Assembly (NCBI GenBank): GCA_020631735.1
Contig: CM036168.1
Span: 97,320,932-97,384,931, forward strand
Origin: Saccharum officinarum
Lineage: Eukaryota > Streptophyta > Magnoliopsida > Poales > Poaceae
Reading direction: 5' to 3'
DNA: 64,000 nucleotides
Shown: piece after piece, positions 32,391 through 40,200 of the stretch
Layout of the letters: each line of letters opens with the position of its first letter
Numbering within the stretch: the stretch's first letter is position 1
Position numbers and translations under genes: made by a program
The notes under the pieces: generated by a model
The model's database searches: none
The model's input: only the letters and a program-made list of their open reading frames with translations
Told to the model about the DNA's origin: nothing

Positions 32391-33668
32391 AGAATGGAGG
32401 CTCGTCGGAGTGTGGAGTTTAACGGAGGCAGCGGACCCGCGACGACATCTGCGCGACGCGGCAAGGAGGCAGCACCCACACGACTGGGAGAGGGATCTAG
32501 ATCCGCCAGGGAGCCACTCATGCTAGCCCTGCCACGCTTATCCGCCCGTGACCGGGGCCACCGGCACCGTTGTACCGTCGTGTCGAGGGCCGCTCGGGCC
32601 TCCTTGTCGTGGCCCACTCACGCCGAGGCCACTGCTCACATCGAGGCCATTGCGCCGCCATGCCAAGACGCTCACCCGCACCACAGAGAGAGAGAGGGAG
32701 TAGCACTGAAGGCATGAGAGAGGAGTAGTGGCTAATAAGGCACGCATGCGGACGAAGGAGTGTCAGGGTCGGGGTAAAGGCGCAGGTAGGTCGGGTCAAG
32801 CCAGGTGCAGACGCAGGCGGGGTACAAGTACAGGCGTGATGCGGGTCGGGGTCTGTCCATCCATTCGGACGTCTTCATCCTATCATTAACGTTAGTAAAA
32901 TAGTTTCTCATGATAGCTAAAATAAATGTGAAATATCTATTATACCCTTACCTTTTTCTTTCTTTTCCCTTTTCTTCCTTTATTTTTCCTTCCCTCATAA
33001 TTCTCCTTTATTCTTCTCTCATTCTTATCCACTAGCCCCTCCCCGCCCATGCCGCCTTGCTTGCTTTCTCCTCAACACCAGTGCACCACCCTTTTCCCCT
33101 CCCTCCGCCTTGCCTCCATCCGCGCCTCCCATCTTGCCGCTTCCCTTCGTTGAGGCTGGTGCCAGCGTCGTCGGGCTTCAACTCCGAACGTTACACCCAC
33201 ACCCACATCGCCATAGAGGCTGGAGCTAGACGAAGTTGTAATTTTCAGTTCCTCCTCGGTTGTTGGGCACGAATTCGGGGCGGAGCTGTTCCTTCTCTTC
33301 CCCTTTGGTTGGCGGAGTCGAGAAACTAGAGGGTACAAAAGGCCCTTAGCTGTAACCAATTTTATTGCGGCATCTCATGTTGATTTATGGAGCGCATAAT
33401 AACACAGACTTAGTCGTAACCAATTTCATTCGTGGCTTGACCTTAGCATGACCGTTCGACAGTCTGACTGACCCCAGCTTGTTGCCGAGCAGAGAACCTG
33501 AGACGCAGCCTAAAGGTTGGGGACATGGTGACGAGGACACAAAGCATCTCATATATGAATCGAATCACTAGTCTAATCTCGTCACTAACATAGGTTATCG
33601 GCTCGGGGTTGCCATGAGAGAAGACAGAAGGAGTAAACTAATGCAGGTGGCAGGCTAAACAAAGCTGG
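32391..33668. other. GC-rich then pyrimidine-rich stretch, no supported gene
   Basis: GC-rich sequence to about 32860 and C/T-rich sequence at 32940-33130 yield overlapping low-complexity ORFs on both strands. None shows a domain or a consistent exon structure. Confidence 0.3.
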
Positions 33669-33907
33669 CGCCTTGTTTAGTTTGCCTCAAAGTTCCAAGT
33701 TTTTTCACTCTCTCCATCACATCAATTTTTAACCGCTTGCATGGAGTATTAAATGTAGGTAAAAAAAATAACTAATTACACAGTTTAGTTGGAAATCACG
33801 AGATGAATCTTTTGAACCTAGTTGATCCATGATTGGACAATATTTGCTAAATAAGACGAAAGTGGTACTATTCATCGGGTTGAAATTTTCTTCAATCTAA
33901 ACAAGGG
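33669..33907. mobile_element. MITE, gccttgtttag family
   Basis: This is a 239-bp element whose left end cgccttgtttagttt pairs with the right end aatctaaacaaggg, flanked by ctgg at 33665-33668 and 33908-33911. Interior blocks (aactaattacacagttt, cacgagatgaatctttt) are shared with the related copy at 34529-34758. It is non-coding. Confidence 0.75.
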
Positions 33908-34528
33908 CTGGATGTCGATGTCGATGACGATTAAACAATGCTCTTCAGCTGATTGTGACAGAGCATTTGCTTCCCTATGCATCTGTGACCGAAGGAATTC
34001 GCACGTGGTTTTAGGAGCAGGTCCAGCCCTCCTTCAGAAAATGGCCAGTGGCCACCACACCAACCATAAACAAGTTCTGCTGCATTTGCCTGCCAGAGAA
34101 AGCAGATTAATCTAATTGAGATCTGGTAACGCACAGGTCGAGGTCCACACGGCCCCAACCCCAGGTTGAGACGACGCGGATCTAGCGGCCATTTGGGGTA
34201 AAAAAATCCGAGATGCCACCATGCTGGCTATGAATTGTGGCGGCCCGGCGAGTCTCCTAGCTACGAGTCTCGGCGCCGCCCACGCGTCGGCCTGATATCG
34301 TCGGAGCACCGGCGCCGCCTGGAAGGCCGAAGGCTGGAACATGGTTTGTTGCTACCCGCCGCGCGCTGGCTGTCTTTTGCGCGCCAACCTCGGGACAGGC
34401 CAGAGTGTGCACTGCACCAGCACCTGCTGCACCTGCACATCTCCTGGCCCCGAGAGGCCTCTAACTGATTAGATACCCTCTGCGTGCGTAGTACACGCAT
34501 CCACCTCAAATTATTTCTCATGTATATA
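33908..34528. other. Spacer with GC-rich ORFs of unknown meaning
   Basis: Overlapping short ORFs on both strands show no recognisable domain. The GC-rich part (34180-34450) could be a captured gene fragment, but nothing identifies it. Confidence 0.25.
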
Positions 34529-34758
34529 GGCCATGATTAGTTCCCAAAACTTTTTAAGATTCTTCGTCACATCGAATGTTTGACACATACATGAAGCATT
34601 AAATACAGATGAAAAGAAAAACTAATTACACAGCATGGTATAAAACCACGAGACGAATCTTTTAAGCATAATTAGTCCATAATTAGACACTAATGGATAA
34701 ATACAAACGAACGTGCTACAGTAACCAAATCCAAAAATTTCGCGAACTAAACACACCC
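34529..34758. mobile_element. MITE related to 33669-33907
   Basis: This is a 230-bp element starting ggccatgattagttccc and ending cgaactaaacacaccc, flanked by ata on both sides (34526-34528, 34759-34761). A 3-bp AT-rich duplication fits Tourist-like elements. Internal aactaattacacag and cacgagacgaatctttt are shared with the neighbouring MITE. Confidence 0.7.
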
Positions 34759-35542
34759 ATAGTTCTCTTCAATTTTGTCAGAAGTCAAAATTATCTAGTT
34801 TCGATCAAGTTTATAAAAAAAATACACCGACACCAACATTGTCAAGCTATTGATACTCAATAAAAATATATTTTCATAATGCATTTTGTTGGATTTATTG
34901 TGGGCTTGGCCCATAATACATTTAATAAATCAATAAACTCTATGGTCCGTAACATTATGTGGTGTATGATTTGTACCGTACGGGAGTTTGACTAAACGTT
35001 GACTCAACTTATATGGTTGGATTTTATCCGTCTATATTGAGAAGTTGAGGAAAGGAAAAAAAAAGCGTGTCATGGTTTGATGCTTATAATCATGTTGATC
35101 ATGCTTATGGTTTTCGGATGAACATATATGATGCCATGATGTTATTGCTTATTTTCTCATATGACATCGTCATGATACAATTATTTTCCCGGATTAAATT
35201 GACTTGGAAATTGTCTAAATATCTAACACATTTTGTGTTATCGTAGATGTTAATATATTTTCTCGTATAAATGAAAATTCCATGATCCGGTGTTTTTAGG
35301 GTGAAAAGGAGATATTGCTAAAGAGGAACCATTTGCATTCGTCCCTTTGCAATTTGACCGAATGAACCTCCGATGTTTATAAAAGATAAAAGAAGAGAGG
35401 TTTACCTCATGACACTGCTCTGTATATAGTCATGACCAAGATGAAAGCTACAATGCAAACGTCGGTCAAGCAACTTGCAATATGTCAAGAAAGGCAAATG
35501 AACTAGGTGATGGGGACATTGGTACCTTCCATGATAATATTG
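34759..35542. other. AT-rich intergenic stretch
   Basis: No gene or repeat boundary is supported. Confidence 0.3.
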
Positions 35543-35558
35543 TTAATTCTTTGCTTTG

Positions 35559-35874
35559 CCAAAGGATGCTAGCTCAGTTGGCCAGTAGTTCCGGAGGCAC
35601 CTCTCAGATCCTGAGTTCGAACCCTCATGGGGGCGAATTTCATACTGAAGGTAAAAAAAATCCCCTCGCTCGCCCAAGCCAAAGTACAGTTTAAGAGACG
35701 GCTCGGGTCTGGACTCCCTATGTGTGCACAGGTTAAGAGACGACCCTCTCACGGAGCTTGGCTCCCAGTGCATAGATGGGGCGGGGGTTTGAGGATTTTC
35801 TCGATCTGCGTGATAAATATCTTCTTAAGCCAGAATACCCGGAAGCTGTCTAGCCCCCGCGGATCCAGCTTTTT
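35559..35874 (+). mobile_element. tRNA-derived SINE with 16-bp TSD
   Basis: The 5' part carries RNA polymerase III promoter boxes: A box gctagctcagttgg (35569-35582) and B box gagttcgaaccc near 35617. A tRNA-unrelated body follows, and a T-rich 3' tail. It is flanked by identical 16-bp repeats ttaattctttgctttg at 35543-35558 and 35875-35890. The perfect long duplication and T tail are typical of plant SINEs mobilised by LINE enzymes. It is about 316 bp and is not a functional tRNA gene. Confidence 0.9.
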
Positions 35875-35890
35875 TTAATTCTTTGCTTTG

Positions 35891-36748
35891 ATTACTGTGA
35901 GGCCTGGTTGCTATCCTTGATGTCACAAGATATGATTTAGCTTTCGAAACTTGCTTTTTTAAATGCATCTTTTTTACATACCTTTTATTTGTGTCGTTTC
36001 TGAACCAGCTATGAGAAGAATATGCATCTGGTCACAACGTACAAGTACATACACACCTTATTAAATACTAATTATTGTGGAAAAAATATTTAGGAGCAAT
36101 AATAGAAACGGATAGCTAAAATCATAGAAAACATATAGACACTCAGAACAGCTAGTCACTACAAACATTACACAAGAAAAACTGCTGACCAAGTGACCAA
36201 CCCATCCAAAATACATGACCAACAAACTCAGCTTGTAAAATTCCAGTTATTCAAAATCAACAATCCAAAATCAGTTTTTAGAAATCAACAGAAAAACCAA
36301 AAGGGTCCTGGAGTACTATCTTCTAGTGGGTATTTACAGTTTTTTTTATTGGAGAAGCAACATTTACTAACTAATGGCCTGTTTGAATCAGCTGCACTGC
36401 AGCTGCACAGAGTATTAGTTCGTCTGAGTACGCCTACAGCAGCAGCTTTAGCAACAGCCGTTGCTTTAGTGAAAAAGCCAACACCCTAATTTTTTTTTCC
36501 CGTGACGTGCTCACCTTTACCATTCCACAATGTGCAAACCTGCTAGCTGCTAATACATTACATGTACTTCGCAAAAATGAAGATATACCATATCAGTAAA
36601 TATGTATGGCTTCAAACGAAAACATACATAGAGAGAGCTATAGTAAACAGAGCGGTACATATTTTCTGGCAGTGCATGTCCTAAACGCCGCAGGATGGTT
36701 ATGGATGTGTTTACTGTTTAGTAATAGATGATAGATCAACCAGTCTGC
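35891..36748. other. 3' flank of the WRKY gene, AT-rich
   Basis: No coding sequence is recognised. The minus strand just below 36749 would be the 3' UTR of the WRKY gene. A ggcctgtttgaatcagctgc stretch at 36378 resembles a transposon end but is unpaired. Confidence 0.35.
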
Positions 36749-37250
36749 TTATTCTATGAACCAACCCAAATCCAAAGGCTCGAACCATTGGGGCTCCAGT
36801 TGCTCCATGAAGTCCGTTTTCAGGTTATCGGATGCCGGTAACAGTACAGGTGAAATCGAAGGACTAGCCGCATTGCTGCCTCTGGACATACGAGCAGGTG
36901 TTTCCTCTTGAACGGCTGCATGCCCGCCATCTGATGTTGCAACATCACAACCACCGACGGCCGTGAGCAAGGAGGAGATGATTGCATCATTCTCTTCTTT
37001 TATCAATCCGTGGCCATCAAAACAGTGGATCAGGCTAGGTATTTCCACCTCTACCTTCCTCAAAGAAGCATCGGCGATCTGCTGGATGTGTATAGATGAA
37101 GCCATGTAATCTGAGACATGGGTGCTGCAACATGTGTGCTCATTTGTGTAGATTACCCGGAACAATGGCGGATCCTGGGAATTGGTTTGCTCCACATGCT
37201 TGGTCGCTGGGCAGCCATGATCCTGATGGTATGTGCACCTATAGTAGCAC
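36749..37250 (-). CDS. WRKY gene exon 3 (zinc finger and C terminus)
   Basis: This 502-nt exon starts G TGC TAC TAT AGG TGC after a gcatgcag acceptor. It encodes the C2HC finger (CYYRCTYHQDHGC ... VIYTNEHTC) and a 126-residue C-terminal region ending DLGWFIE and TAA at 36749-36751. The tail is rich in Ser, Pro and acidic residues, as in activation regions of this group. Confidence 0.88.
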
Positions 37251-40200
37251 CTGCATGCGTAGACATCAAGAGTTGTTTAGAGTTCACTTTTCCATGCCCT
37301 AGGGAAAATGCTCACAAAAGAGGTCGCCAACATGCATGTAAAAGCCAAAAACTTGACACATGACAACACGTGGCGTTGTCCGTCTGGCTCAGAATAGTTA
37401 ATCATGCCGACATGCATTATTAGCTCCAATGGAGGATTCCAATGCAGGCATGCTCTGGATATCATACCCCAATGCTGGGAGTTTCCCCAAGTACTGGATA
37501 TCACATGCATACACTAGAGGATCTAACATCACCAATACTTGCTGATAATGGTAGTACACTACCTCTAATATGATACTCCTTCGTTCCAAACTACAAGTTG
37601 TTCTAGCTTTTATTTATATACATAACTTTTACTATGTATCTAGACATAGTATAAATCTAGATGCATAGATAAAGCTATGCACGTAGAAAAATCGGAACTA
37701 CTTATAATTTGAAACCAAGGGAGTATATATGAAAGGCATAGGAAGTAAAATTTTCCTACATGTGCTTTAAAATAAGAAAAATTGGTAGCTGTTGGTTAAA
37801 TCTAGATTTGACTACTATAACTCAATAAATTTGACAAAAGAAAATTCCATTCGTAACAGTTACATAACAAAATTAGCTTGTACACCACTACCCATACATA
37901 TGCTGATCTGTACCTCAGTGCTACTAGTTATTGTTTAATTTTTAAAAAGAAAATGTTGCATCCTATATGCTAATCGTGTTCTACTGCTACCTGCCAGATA
38001 TGAAATGTGCCCCCTTAGCTTGCTGCCAGAATGTGCACCATTCCAAAGTATCCGGTTTCTATTTTAGTATCGTGTCTGTGGGCGTAGGGTTTCTTTATAG
38101 CACTGCATTCCTATGGATTCCAACGGTTTTCTAACTCTTTGGCAGAAATGCAAAGTTTGGAAGTCCATTAAGAAAATCAACCTAGCTAAAAACATGACTC
38201 TGGTCCCAGGCACAAATTGAATGCATTGCATAGTATAATTGATTCTTCTTGAAACCTCATGATGTTCAATATCCCGACCTTCAATTGTTTGTTGAGCTTG
38301 CATAAGCTACATGTCATGGGCAGCCAACAGGCTGCCACTGGCCCAATAGACCCAAGACGTCAGGTGCAGAAGGGCGTTGTAGGGCGGGAGTGTCCTAGTT
38401 GGGCCTTAAGCCCATTAGTGTTAATTAGTGTCTCTCTTAGTTATTTATCTATAGGAATAGTACCATATTGTCTAGGCACAAGAGGTGTTAGTCCTATGTA
38501 CCCTTTATAATCAGCCCATGAGGCACAATGAAAAGGCAAGCAATGAATTATGAAGAAACAACTCTAGTCTCCCTCAATCTCTCAAGCTCTTGGCAAAGCA
38601 TAAGGCCTAGTTACCCCAAAATATCCATCCTCATTACATCTGGTATCAGATAGCCAGTCGATTCCTCCCCATCCCAAAAAAAAAATCTGATCCAGCCAAT
38701 CCAGCCACAACCCTAATTCGGCCGCAACCACACCCCAACCGCGACGTCCCCATCCGTCGCCCAGCCGCCGCGCCGCCTCCCCGTCACCCACCACGCGCCG
38801 CCACCGTCGACCGCGTCGTTGCGGGAATCTTCGTCGCGACGTCCGCGGCCCATCTCCACCACAGCCGACGCGCCGCCTTCCTCACCACCAAGGCGTCGTC
38901 GCGCCTCGTATGCGCGGGCCGTCGTCAAGCACGTCGCGCCATCCGCGGGGTTCACCGAGCCGCCCGCGATCTGCGGGAATCCCCCGCCACCTCGCAGCTT
39001 CGATCCAGCCGTCCGCGCGCCTCGATGGATTTTCCACAGTTTGATGGGACCTCTGATCCGGTGGTCTTCATCAACCAGTGCGAACTCTACTTCCGCCGGG
39101 AGCGAATCATGGCGGAAGAAAAGGTATGGCTGGTTTCTCGCAATTTGAAAGCTGACGCCCGAGTTTGGTTCCACCAAGTCACGCAAGATGAATACCCAGC
39201 ATGGCGTCGCTTCACCGAGCTCCTGCAGTGGCACTTCAAACCGCCCCCGTGCCCCGACCCGCTCCACCAACTGTCTCGTGGCGTCGACAACTCCCTGCGC
39301 CTCCTTGAGGAGATGTCCACACAACTGGATCGCATCCGGGCGTGTCTCGAGGCGAAGGACAAGAGGGACCGTGAACGCCGGGCGGCTGTACGCCTCCAGG
39401 CAGCAGTACAGGGCCTCCTGGCACGCCGCCGAGCGCATCTTCTTCGGGCAGCCAAAGTCTCCGAGGAGCAAGCAGCGGTGCGACTACAAGCTGTCGGGCG
39501 AGGTTTCCTTGTCCGGTGTGTGGTGCGAAAGATGCGCATGCTCCTCAGCTCCTCGCTGTCGTGCGTGTTCGTCCCCTCGGCCCCTTCCATACATCAGGCT
39601 GCTCCGATCGCAGGGGAGGTCCAAATATGGGCGCTTCCAGTGCAGCGACCTCGCATCAACATCCAGCATCAGGCATCAAAGGCTATCTCATTCATCCTTG
39701 TGCCTGCCGTGGTGCTAGACACATCCAGCATTAGAGTCGGTTGCTTCACACTCCACCCTTCAGCTTACATGAAGCCAGCAGAGGCACTCTTTCCATGGGA
39801 TCCAGGTGGATATAGCTGTATTTTAGTCTTAAATAAGAATGGGAAACCGAGATGTAAAAGGCTTATCCCTAGGTCGCGTCGGCTATCCAGCTCGAGGACG
39901 AGCTGGGTCTCCAAGGGCGGGGGAGATGTCATGGGCAGCCAACAGGCTGCCACTGACCCAATAGACCCAAGACGTCAGGTGCAGAAGGGCGTTGTAGGGC
40001 GCGAGTGTCCTAGTTGGGCCTTAAGCCCATTAGTGTTAATTAATGTCTCTCTTAGTTATTTATCTATAGGAATAGTACCATATTGTCTAGGCACAAGAGG
40101 TGTTAGTCCTATGTACCCTTTATAATCAGCCCACGAGGCACAATGAAAAGGCAAGCAATGAATTATGAAGAAACAACTCTAGTCTCCCTCAATCTCTCAA

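Noticed and set aside
35559..35640. tRNA gene (A and B boxes present)
   Set aside because: No complete cloverleaf; a SINE body, T-rich tail and 16-bp duplication show it is a SINE.
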